In this document: piece after piece, positions 34,704 through 42,361 of the stretch
Numbering within the stretch: position 1 is the stretch's first letter
How the letters are laid out: each line of letters begins with the position of its first letter
NCBI RefSeq assembly: GCF_013376045.1
Contig: NZ_JABMJG010000012.1
Coordinates: 124,001-188,000 of the forward strand
Source: Variovorax sp. SG517
Lineage (GTDB): Bacteria > Pseudomonadota > Gammaproteobacteria > Burkholderiales > Burkholderiaceae_C
DNA length: 64,000 bases
Reading direction: 5' to 3'
Position numbers and translations under genes: made by a program
The notes under the pieces: model-generated
The model's database searches: none
Told to the model about the DNA's origin: nothing
Seen by the model: the letters and a program-made list of their open reading frames with translations, nothing else

Positions 34704-35146
34704 GCGCCATGGTGCCCATCGAATGGCACTGGCGTCAGCGCGCCGAGCCTTTGCCGGCACGAGCCGCGGTGGCGTGGGGCGCGGCGGCGCGTGCATTGCA
34801 TGGGAGGCTGTCACAACTCTCGCCGGAGCAGCAATCCGGGCTGTCCGCCATGGCCGCACCCGAGCTGTTGATGGTGACGGGGGCTGCCGATGTCCTGCCT
34901 TGGGTCGATGGCATCGCCTATGCCGGGCCGACTCCCGATGCCCCAGGCCTGTGGCTGCCCACGCTGGAAACGCCCGACCTGCCGCTGGACCTGATCGCCC
35001 GGAGCCTGTTGCGCGAGCACCCGACGCGGCAACCGTTGCTCTTGTGGCCCCGGCCGGCGCTCGTGCTGCCGCTCGACCGGCTGCTGCCGCTGTCAGCTGC
35101 GTTGCTCGTGCGCATTTCCGCACTTTGGGACGGCACCCGCGCATGA
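34700..35146 (+). CDS. Small component of the MoxR system (bpX5-like, tentative)
   Basis: This 148-residue protein begins MSAMVPIEWHWRQRAEPLPA and is rich in Leu, Pro and Trp, with no catalytic motif I can name. It is encoded between the ATPase and the vWA-like protein, with four-base overlaps at both ends (34700-34703, 35143-35146), so its product is needed in fixed stoichiometry. Its size and position fit the small accessory families (bpX-type) named in the MoxR-vWA-beta-propeller ternary systems. That assignment is from memory of the gene layout and needs a profile search. It has no signal peptide. Confidence 0.6.
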   Translation: MSAMVPIEWHWRQRAEPLPARAAVAWGAAARALHGRLSQLSPEQQSGLSAMAAPELLMVTGAADVLPWVDGIAYAGPTPDAPGLWLPTLETPDLPLDLIARSLLREHPTRQPLLLWPRPALVLPLDRLLPLSAALLVRISALWDGTRA

Positions 35147-37005
35147 GCACGATCACCGAACTTCCGGACGCCTTGAAGCCCTGGAGCTCCTGGCTCGCTT
35201 GGTTCTCACCCGAGATGGCCGTCGAGATCGGCGCGTTGGCGCAGCGGATGCAGCCGCTGCTGGGCCGGTTTCGCGGCCAGATGCGCGGAGGCGTGCCGGA
35301 GCCCGATGGGCTGGGCGACCTGCGCCGCCGCGGGCCCTACGAGCGCTTGCTGGCCACAGAATGGCTGCTGGCCGACGAACTGCCCGATGAGTTCCTGCGC
35401 CGCGCGGCTTCCAGCGAGCATCTGTTCCTGGCGCCGCGCCCGATGGCCCGCGAGGCCGAGAAAAGCATCGTCGCGATCTTCGACGCCGGGCCGCGGCAGT
35501 TCGGTGCGCCGCGCTTGGGTCAGCTTGCGCTCTGGATGCTGCTGGCGCGGCGGGCGGCGCAGATCGGCGGCGTGTTCCAGTGGGGCGTCCTGCAACTGCC
35601 GGGCGGCCTGGACGGTGCGGACAACGTGAAGCAACTGCGTTCGCTGCTCAAGGCGCGCGACTTCGAGGTCGGCACCTCTGCACATGTGGAAGCCTGGCGC
35701 GAAGTGCTTGCCGGGCTGGATCGAGTGCCGGGCGAGAGTTGGCTTGTCGGCGCCGCGCCGGCGGAGCAACCCACCGACGAACGCTGGACCAGCCACCGCG
35801 TGTGCCTGCAGCGTGCGGTGCTGGGCGACGTGCTCGAGGTTTCGCTGAGCGACAGCGGCGGATTGCGGCGCGCCCAGTTGCCGCTGCCGTCAGTCAAGGC
35901 CGGCGTTGCGCTGCTGCGCGGCGAATTCACGCAGAGGGCGCTGGCCACTCTGCATCGGCGTCACCGTGGCCGTATTTCGTTGCAGCGCCCGCCAGTCATC
36001 TCTCCGTCCGGCACGCACGTGGCTGTGCAATTGCTCGACGAGCCGGGGATGTTGGTATTTGCGGTGCCTTCCGACGGGCAGCGCAAGACGGCCAAGCCCA
36101 AGTACCAGTACTGGAGCCAGATGCTGGTGCCGTTGGCGGTCCTGCTTCTGGGCAAGCGTACGGGGGCGTTGCTGAGCTACGAGCGTTCGATGTACTTCTG
36201 GCAGGTGCCTGGACTGGGCAACTTCGTCGCTCCCGAGGTCGATGAGTTCCGTGCGCCGCCGGGTTTGGCGGTCTGGCTGCCCGCCGCATGGCTGCACGAC
36301 ACGCTGCATCAGCGCGTCTGCATGATCGACCGCGACGGCAGGCTCGTGATGTGGAATGCGGTGCAGGGTGTCAATCCGAACCCCGAAGGCGGTGCGCCGA
36401 CGCTGGTCGAGCGCAAGGTCGTGGGCATGCTGCAATGGTCCGAACTCGGCGTGGTCTACGCAGCCATCCATGACAACCAGCTTGTGCTGCGACGCCTGGG
36501 CGCGACGGACGGGCCGGCGTCGGTTCAGGTGATTGCCACCGGCATCCGCGAACCCCGGGTGCTGTTTGCCAACAGCTGGCAGTGGCGGCACGGCGTCGGT
36601 GGCTTGGCCCTGCGCGTTGCGACCGGGCCTCATGATGTCTGGCGCATTCATCAGCCCGATCCGGATTCCACCGGTCGGCAGGGCAATCGGTGCCCACAGA
36701 AGTGGAAGATCTTCGAAATACGAGCGCCGCGCGCCGAGGCGCTGATCGACGATGCCGCGCACAACCGCTATGCGCTGTTGAGCCTGTCGCCATCGCTGGA
36801 CGGGTTGGACCTGCACACGCAGGCCGGCACCGAAACGATCTACAAGGCGCCCGAGCGCATCGAGCGGATCAGCGTGTCGGCCTGCACCGGCGTGGCCGTC
36901 ATGCTGACGGTGCACAAGAAAATCATCGTCTACGCCGTGCCTCAGCGGGCGCTGCGCGCAGTGATGCATGGCGAAGGAGCGAGCAGCGATGCCAAGCCTG
37001 CCTGA
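35143..37005 (+). CDS. vWA-like / beta-propeller fusion protein of the MoxR system
   Basis: This 620-residue protein has an N-terminal region (about 60-205) resembling a von Willebrand A domain: YERLLATEWLLADELPDEFL, then SIVAIFDAGPRQFGAPRLGQ where the metal motif DxSxS is replaced by D114-A-G116-P-R-Q119. The C-terminal two thirds (about 250-610) are repeated beta-strand units with Trp, Val and Gly spacing, fitting a propeller. A degenerate metal site suggests a docking role rather than metal-mediated adhesion. It overlaps the preceding gene by four bases and the next by 17. The MoxR ATPase is the expected partner. No signal peptide is seen. Confidence 0.7.
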   Translation: MSTITELPDALKPWSSWLAWFSPEMAVEIGALAQRMQPLLGRFRGQMRGGVPEPDGLGDLRRRGPYERLLATEWLLADELPDEFLRRAASSEHLFLAPRPMAREAEKSIVAIFDAGPRQFGAPRLGQLALWMLLARRAAQIGGVFQWGVLQLPGGLDGADNVKQLRSLLKARDFEVGTSAHVEAWREVLAGLDRVPGESWLVGAAPAEQPTDERWTSHRVCLQRAVLGDVLEVSLSDSGGLRRAQLPLPSVKAGVALLRGEFTQRALATLHRRHRGRISLQRPPVISPSGTHVAVQLLDEPGMLVFAVPSDGQRKTAKPKYQYWSQMLVPLAVLLLGKRTGALLSYERSMYFWQVPGLGNFVAPEVDEFRAPPGLAVWLPAAWLHDTLHQRVCMIDRDGRLVMWNAVQGVNPNPEGGAPTLVERKVVGMLQWSELGVVYAAIHDNQLVLRRLGATDGPASVQVIATGIREPRVLFANSWQWRHGVGGLALRVATGPHDVWRIHQPDPDSTGRQGNRCPQKWKIFEIRAPRAEALIDDAAHNRYALLSLSPSLDGLDLHTQAGTETIYKAPERIERISVSACTGVAVMLTVHKKIIVYAVPQRALRAVMHGEGASSDAKPA

Positions 37006-39952
37006 ATTCCTTGCGATGCCCGCTGCGCAGGTGCGCCATCCTTTGCTCAAGGGGCGGCAGCCGGTGGCCGGGCTCTGGTTTCCGTCGGGCTGGTTCGGCA
37101 CGGCCGAGCGCGCCCGCCGCATCGTCGAGGCCTGGCATGCCGGTGCCCAGGCGTTCCGTTTCGCCGAGGGTGATCTGTTGCGCTTCGCGGCACCGGTGTC
37201 GCTGGACTGCGACGAGGTCATCGGCTGGCCACTGCGCAGGGAAGGACAGGCGCTGTGCTCGGCGGAACTCGATCCCGCCGAGCGCGCTGTATTGCCGCCG
37301 GTCGATGTCTGGCTGGTGCATGGCGGCGAGGTGCAGGCTCTGCGGCTCGCGGAAGCGGAACTGCTCGATCCATCGCTCTGGCTGGCCCCCAATCCGGTCT
37401 TGCTCGATACCTTCGATTGCCGCGAGATCCTGCCCGAGCCCGTCGTGCTCGATGCCGATGGGCGCACGCTGCGCGAGGTGCTCGGCGATGCCGTGCCGCC
37501 TGCCAGCGCTGCGCAGACAGAGTTCCTTCAGGCGATGGCCGAGCGCGCGCGGCGGGAGCAAGCGTTGAGGCAGGTCGACACCGGGCGAGGCACGAGCCTG
37601 GGTAGCGGCCATCATCGTCGCGACGGTGGCTCCGGCATCTCGATGCGCGCAGTGGCTTGGTTGGTCGGTATCGCGGCAGCGTTGTTCTTCGCGCGGGCAC
37701 TGTTCCATGGACTGGAAGGCTCGCCGACCACATCGCTGCCCGGAACGCCGGCGAGAACCCATGTGGCGAGTTCGCAGGTCGATGCATCCGGCTTGTGGCT
37801 GTCGCTGATCGTGTTCGGACTGGTGGCGGTGCTTGCGTGGTGGGGGCGTGTCCTGAACGCGCGAGACCCGAGGCGTGCAATGGGGGGCGGGCGACCGAGA
37901 CCTGTGCCGAAGCCGGTCGCAACGCCAACGAAGCCGCTCATCAAGCAACGCGGCACCGCGCGGCCGAGTCGCTCCCGCTGGCGGGATTGGGCGGCTCGCC
38001 TTGCGATTACCTCGCGGTTATCCCGGCTGCTGGGCCGCCAGCAGGCTGCCTACCTGAATCGCATGCTCAAGATGTTCGACGACGGCGACCTCAAGCAGGC
38101 GCTGCGCCACGCGATTCCGCTCGGCGGCGGCGCTGAGTCGCTCGGACAAGCCTTTGGCCCGCTGGGCCCGCGCAGCGACCTCTCGCTGAGCGGGTCGCTG
38201 GGGCAGACGACCAGCATCGACTTCGGCAACGAGTTCGAGACCCACCTGCGCCAGCTTTACCGCAAGACCTACGAGAAGCTGGATCGCGAAGGCCGTATCG
38301 ACGAAGCCGTATTCGTGCTGGCGGAGTTGCTGCAGGTGCGCCAGGAGGCGCTCGACTATCTCGAAAAGCATCAGCGCCACTCGCAGGCCGCCGAACTGGC
38401 GCTCGCGTGGGACTGGCCGCCGCCCGTCATTGTCCGCCTGCTGTGCCTGTCAGGCGATTGGCGCCGCGCGCTCGCCGTTGCGCGGCGCGACAACGCGTTC
38501 GGCAACGCCGTCGTGCAGATGCAGGAACGCTGGCCCGACGCGGCCAACCGCCTGCGCGAGGAATGGGGCCAGGCGCTGGCGCAGCAGGGCGAGTGGCTGA
38601 AGGCAGTCGATGCCGTCTGGCCGGTGGTTGCGCTGCGCGAGCAGGCTGCCGCATGGTTGCTGGCCGCCGAGGCAGCGGGGGGGCATCTGGCGGCTCGTGC
38701 GCTCGTGCAGCGCGCATTGCTGCTGCCCGACACCCTGCAGGCCTGCACGGCCCGGCTGCAATCGCTGCGTGACGATCCGCTGCTGCACGGCGAGCGCGCC
38801 GCGCTGGCTGCCGCGCTGACCGCCGTATCGGAACACACCGAGGCCTCGCGCGGACTGGTGGCTGTGCTGATGCCCGCGCTGCTGGCCGACCAGTCCCAGG
38901 GGCGCGGTCGGCTGGACAGGAAGTCGTTGCTGTCGCTGGTGCGGCTGAGCGCCGACACGCTTCTGCAAGCCGATCTTCCAGGAGGCGAACTGCCGGGCGC
39001 TGAAGCTAGCCCGCTGGCCCGGAAATCCGCAGTGCTGGCGTTCGAAGCGCCTGCCGCGGGTGCGCATGCGGTGCTCGATGTCGTGCTGCTCGACGAGGGG
39101 CGCTACCTCGTCGCGATCGGCGAGGCTGGCGCGCTGATAGTCGACCCGGCGGGTCGGGTTCTGGCCCGCTTTGCCGTGCCGGCCTACCGGCTGGTGGCGG
39201 CCCACAGCGCGCAGGTCGTGCTCGCGCTGGCCTCCCGAGACGGCTTGTGGCGGGTGAGCCGGGTCGACCTGGTGCAGCGGGAAATCAGCGACCTCGGACT
39301 GAGCGACATCGAACACTTCGCCAGCGAGTTCGACGGCATCGGCTGGACCGTGGCACGCGGGCGGCGCGTCCAGGTGATCGACACCGGCAAGTCGCTGCAG
39401 GACGTGCTCTGGCAGGTAAGCGACCTGCCGGGTGTCGTGGCGGCGCTGTCGGCCACGCGGACCATCGAACAGTTCATCGTCGAGGACGACGTTCTGGGGC
39501 CGTGCCTGTGGCGCTATCAATGCCCGCAGCGCCGCCTGCTGAGCCGCGAGCCTCTTGCGGTTGCGGGCAGTTCGGTGTCGCTGCGGCTTCTGCATCCGCA
39601 ACTGGGGGTCGTGAGCCTGCGCGGCGAGCCTCGGGATGACGGGCTGTTCGAGCTGAGCTGGGAGGGCCTGAACGGAATGAATGGTCGGGCCAGCCTGCCC
39701 GTCCCGGATCCCAGCGGATTGCAGTCATGGATCGACAGCGACTGGATGCTGCTGCGCCTGCCAGGGCCGACGCACGACGTGTCGGTGCGCCAACTGCGCG
39801 GCGGCAGCGTCAAGGCATCGATTTCCTGGCCCGTGGAGGCCGCAGTTCGTGCGCGTGCTGTACCGAACGGCTGGCTGCTCTTCGACGATCAGGGTCGCGT
39901 GCTGCACCTCGACACCGAGCGCAGCACGGCGGCGAGCTTCGCCATCCGCTGA
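36989..39952 (+). CDS. Membrane-anchored helical/beta-propeller protein of the MoxR system (bpX6-like, tentative)
   Basis: This 987-residue protein has an N-terminal domain (about 1-190) that includes the segment GRQPVAGLWFPSGWFGTAER, then two predicted membrane helices (219-240 and 268-288). A basic linker and an alpha-helical, TPR-like stretch (about 330-650) follow, and the C-terminal part (about 680-987) looks like a beta-propeller. The ATG at 36989 follows AAGGAG with nine-base spacing. The longer start at 36968 is weaker. The protein would sit in the inner membrane and link the cytosolic ATPase and vWA-like protein to a large sensing or effector surface. The molecular role is unknown. 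Confidence 0.72.
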   Translation: MPSLPEFLAMPAAQVRHPLLKGRQPVAGLWFPSGWFGTAERARRIVEAWHAGAQAFRFAEGDLLRFAAPVSLDCDEVIGWPLRREGQALCSAELDPAERAVLPPVDVWLVHGGEVQALRLAEAELLDPSLWLAPNPVLLDTFDCREILPEPVVLDADGRTLREVLGDAVPPASAAQTEFLQAMAERARREQALRQVDTGRGTSLGSGHHRRDGGSGISMRAVAWLVGIAAALFFARALFHGLEGSPTTSLPGTPARTHVASSQVDASGLWLSLIVFGLVAVLAWWGRVLNARDPRRAMGGGRPRPVPKPVATPTKPLIKQRGTARPSRSRWRDWAARLAITSRLSRLLGRQQAAYLNRMLKMFDDGDLKQALRHAIPLGGGAESLGQAFGPLGPRSDLSLSGSLGQTTSIDFGNEFETHLRQLYRKTYEKLDREGRIDEAVFVLAELLQVRQEALDYLEKHQRHSQAAELALAWDWPPPVIVRLLCLSGDWRRALAVARRDNAFGNAVVQMQERWPDAANRLREEWGQALAQQGEWLKAVDAVWPVVALREQAAAWLLAAEAAGGHLAARALVQRALLLPDTLQACTARLQSLRDDPLLHGERAALAAALTAVSEHTEASRGLVAVLMPALLADQSQGRGRLDRKSLLSLVRLSADTLLQADLPGGELPGAEASPLARKSAVLAFEAPAAGAHAVLDVVLLDEGRYLVAIGEAGALIVDPAGRVLARFAVPAYRLVAAHSAQVVLALASRDGLWRVSRVDLVQREISDLGLSDIEHFASEFDGIGWTVARGRRVQVIDTGKSLQDVLWQVSDLPGVVAALSATRTIEQFIVEDDVLGPCLWRYQCPQRRLLSREPLAVAGSSVSLRLLHPQLGVVSLRGEPRDDGLFELSWEGLNGMNGRASLPVPDPSGLQSWIDSDWMLLRLPGPTHDVSVRQLRGGSVKASISWPVEAAVRARAVPNGWLLFDDQGRVLHLDTERSTAASFAIR

Positions 39953-39953
39953 G

Positions 39954-40376
39954 TCACTTCCAGGGCGTAGGCGCCGGCACCTCGCACACCGGCTCCACGT
40001 CGACACTCTTGAAATCCGCCGGCGAGACGATCTCCAGGTACTCCATGTCCGGCGAGTAGTCGAACAGGAAGTGCCGGATACCCGGGCGCTGGTGCACCAC
40101 GTCGCCGGCCTCGACCAGGGTTTCCTTGTCCTCGTACATGAAGCGGGCCCAGCCCTTGACCATGATCACGATCTGGAAGTCCGCCTCATGGCGGTGCCAG
40201 CCGGTGCCCGTTTCCGGTGCCATGTTGGCCTTGACCAGATGCGCGATCACCTTGCCGTTGGTGGCTTCTGCCACGCCCAGGTCGCGGTAGAGGAAAAAGT
40301 CACGCAAACCACCCGATACGAACTCGGTGTCGCCGGGCTTCACATGGGAGAACTGGGTGGCGGTACGGTCCAGCAT
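39954..40376 (-). CDS. Cupin-domain protein
   Basis: This 140-residue cupin has the metal motif pattern TGWHRHEADFQIVIMVKG, followed by the second half-motif DVVHQRPGIRHFLF, with His residues spaced as in small single-domain cupins. It could bind a metal and act as an isomerase, dioxygenase or sensor. No specific family is apparent. Its 3' end is one base from the convergent MoxR-system operon. It begins 79 bp downstream of the proline iminopeptidase gene on the same strand, so they may be co-transcribed. Confidence 0.75.
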   Translation of the reverse strand: MLDRTATQFSHVKPGDTEFVSGGLRDFFLYRDLGVAEATNGKVIAHLVKANMAPETGTGWHRHEADFQIVIMVKGWARFMYEDKETLVEAGDVVHQRPGIRHFLFDYSPDMEYLEIVSPADFKSVDVEPVCEVPAPTPWK

Positions 40377-40455
40377 GGGGCGCTCCTTCGCAGGTGGTTG
40401 GTGTTGCAGTGCAGCACGCATAAAGCGTTCCCGGGCCGGGCCGGCGGCGAGCGAT

Positions 40456-41409
40456 TCAGCGGCTCGCGAAGCCGTCGGTCGCGCGCAGCAGCCGGTCGAG
40501 GATGCCGGGCTCCGAGTAGGCATGCCCCGCGCCCTCGATCAGGTGAAACTCCGCCTCGGGCCAGGCCTTGTGCAGCGCCCAGGCGTAGCGCGCGGGGCAG
40601 GGCATGTCGTAGCGGCCGTGCACGATCACGCCGGGAATGCCGTGCAGCCGGTGCGCGTCGCGCAGCAGCTGGCCCTGCTCGAGCCAGGCGTCGTGCACGA
40701 AGTAGTGGTTCTCCAGCCGCGCGAAGGCCAGTGCGAAATGATCTTCGGCGTGCGCCTGTGCAATCGACGGGCTCGGCAGCAGCGTAATGGTCTCGGCCTC
40801 CCACACGCTCCAAGCGCGTGCCGCCTCGATGCGCGCCACCGGGTCGTCTCCGGTGAGCTGCTTGCGGTAGGCGGCGATCATGTCGCCGCGCTCGGCCTCG
40901 GGAATGGGCGCCTGGAACTTCTCCCACTTGTCGGGGAACATCTCCGACACGCCGAACTGGTAGTACCACTGCAGCTCCGCACGGGTCACGGTATAGATGC
41001 CGCGAAGCACCAGTTCGCTCACGTGCTCGGGGTGCTTCTGTGCGTAGGCGAGGGCGAGCGTGGAGCCCCACGAGCCGCCGAACACCAGCCACTTGTCGAC
41101 GCCGGCACGCTCGCGCAGGCGCTCGATGTCGGCGACCAGGTGCCAGGTCGTGTTGGCTTCCAGGCCGGCATGCGGCAGCGATCGGCCGCAGCCGCGCTGG
41201 TCGAACAGCGTCAGGTCGTAGCGCGCGGGATCGAACAGCCGGCGGTGCTCCGGCGAGATGCCGCCGCCGGGGCCGCCGTGCAGGAACACGGCCGGCTTCG
41301 CGCCGGGCGTGCCGCAGCGCTCGTAGTAGATCTGGTGGCCGTCGCCCACGTCGAGCATGCCGCTTTCGTAGGGCTCGATCGGGGGATAGGGCTGGCGCAG
41401 TTCGGTCAT
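40456..41409 (-). CDS. pip: Proline iminopeptidase
   Basis: This 317-residue alpha/beta-hydrolase releases N-terminal proline from peptides. The oxyanion motif HGGPGGG (44-50) and the nucleophile S113 in GGSWGSTLALAYAQKHPEHV are characteristic of the S33 peptidase family. The triad is completed by the Asp in VHGRYDMPC and the His in EGAGHAYSE near the end. The length is standard. A good AGGAAG ribosome site lies upstream of the ATG at 41409. It is divergent from the ArsR-type regulator gene. Confidence 0.95.
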   Translation of the reverse strand: MTELRQPYPPIEPYESGMLDVGDGHQIYYERCGTPGAKPAVFLHGGPGGGISPEHRRLFDPARYDLTLFDQRGCGRSLPHAGLEANTTWHLVADIERLRERAGVDKWLVFGGSWGSTLALAYAQKHPEHVSELVLRGIYTVTRAELQWYYQFGVSEMFPDKWEKFQAPIPEAERGDMIAAYRKQLTGDDPVARIEAARAWSVWEAETITLLPSPSIAQAHAEDHFALAFARLENHYFVHDAWLEQGQLLRDAHRLHGIPGVIVHGRYDMPCPARYAWALHKAWPEAEFHLIEGAGHAYSEPGILDRLLRATDGFASR

Positions 41410-41471
41410 CGGGTGCTTCCTCTGTCTGATCGTGACGGATCCCGCATCGTCGCATGGCGGGAAATATCGGC

Positions 41472-41500
41472 TTGACGAGTGCCGGGGCCTTCCAGATACT
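41472..41500 (+). promoter_or_regulatory. Predicted promoter of the ArsR operon, giving an almost leaderless mRNA
   Basis: TTGACG (41472-41477, five of six consensus bases) and GATACT (41495-41500, four of six) are 17 bp apart. Transcription would begin about seven bases further on, at or just before the A of the ATG at 41508. No Shine-Dalgarno sequence stands before that ATG, which agrees with a leaderless transcript. Confidence 0.5.
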
Positions 41501-41507
41501 CAACCAC

Positions 41508-41978
41508 ATGGTTCAGTCAACTGCCCAACCCGAAGCCGAAGCCGACGCCGATGCCCTCGACGCAGTCTTCGCCGCGCTCTCCGATTCCACCCGGCGCGCC
41601 GTGCTCGAAGCCCTGGGCGAACGCAGCCTCAGCGTGACCGAGTTGGCCGGGCCGCACGACATGTCCCTCACCGGCTTCATGAAGCACCTGCGCGTGCTGG
41701 AAGACGCGGGCCTGATCTCCCGCACGAAGGAGGGCCGCATCGTGCGCTGCGAGCTGTCGCCCCGGCCCATGCAGGAGGCCGCCGTGTGGCTGTCGCGGTA
41801 CGAGAAATTCTGGACCGGGCGCCTCGATGCATTGGCGCGCTTTCTCTATCACCAGGAGGAGACCGAATGGAAAACCCTTCCGCCCGAGGTACCGGGCGTC
41901 CCTCGCTCACCCTCAGGCGGCACTTCCGCGTCTCGCCCGACAAGGTCTGGCGCGCGTGGACCGACCCGCAGGCGCTGA
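41508..41978 (+). CDS. ArsR-family transcriptional regulator
   Basis: This 156-residue regulator has the classic ArsR winged helix in AALSDSTRRAVLEALGERSL, then the recognition segment HDMSLTGFMKHLRVLEDAGLI and the wing SRTKEGRIVRCELSP. There are no metal-binding cysteines, so it is not a typical arsenic sensor. It resembles the subgroup paired with SRPBCC (AHSA1) genes. Its last 37 codons run past the start of the SRPBCC gene in another frame (112-bp overlap), an unusually long overlap. It probably represses its own operon. Confidence 0.88.
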   Translation: MVQSTAQPEAEADADALDAVFAALSDSTRRAVLEALGERSLSVTELAGPHDMSLTGFMKHLRVLEDAGLISRTKEGRIVRCELSPRPMQEAAVWLSRYEKFWTGRLDALARFLYHQEETEWKTLPPEVPGVPRSPSGGTSASRPTRSGARGPTRRR

Positions 41979-42328
41979 AGCTCTGGTTCGGGCCCGAGGA
42001 AATCGTCTCGGTGCCGATCGCCGAGGTCGACCTGCGCGTGGGCGGCCGCTTCCGCGTGGCCATGCTGGCCGATGACGGCGAGACGCACGACGTGAGCGGC
42101 ACGTATCTCGAGATCGTTCCGAACCGCAAGCTGGTCTTCAGCTGGGCCTGGCGCAGCACGCCGGAGCGCGAGTCGCGCGTCACCCTGAGCATCGAGCCCG
42201 ATGCCGAGGGCTGCGAGCTGGTGCTGCTTCACGAGCAGTTCTTCGACGAAGCCGCGCGCGACGCCCACGAGCACGGCTGGACCGGCGCGCTCGTCAAGCT
42301 GCAGACCTGGCTGAGCCTTGCCGCCTGA
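41867..42328 (+). CDS. SRPBCC (AHSA1-like) domain protein
   Basis: This 153-residue protein of the START/AHSA1 fold has LRRHFRVSPDKVWRAWTDPQ near the start, followed by LKLWFGPEEIVSVPIAEVDL and the late HEQFFDEAARDAHEHGWTGA helix. Members bind hydrophobic ligands or act as chaperone co-factors, and ArsR-SRPBCC pairs are common. The ATG at 41867 follows AGGAGG (41854-41859) and begins inside the ArsR gene. An MFS exporter gene begins 33 bp downstream, so the three may form a ligand-response cassette. Confidence 0.86.
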   Translation: MENPSARGTGRPSLTLRRHFRVSPDKVWRAWTDPQALKLWFGPEEIVSVPIAEVDLRVGGRFRVAMLADDGETHDVSGTYLEIVPNRKLVFSWAWRSTPERESRVTLSIEPDAEGCELVLLHEQFFDEAARDAHEHGWTGALVKLQTWLSLAA

Positions 42329-42361
42329 ACCGCCGACAACAAAAGGACGAACGAAGAACGA

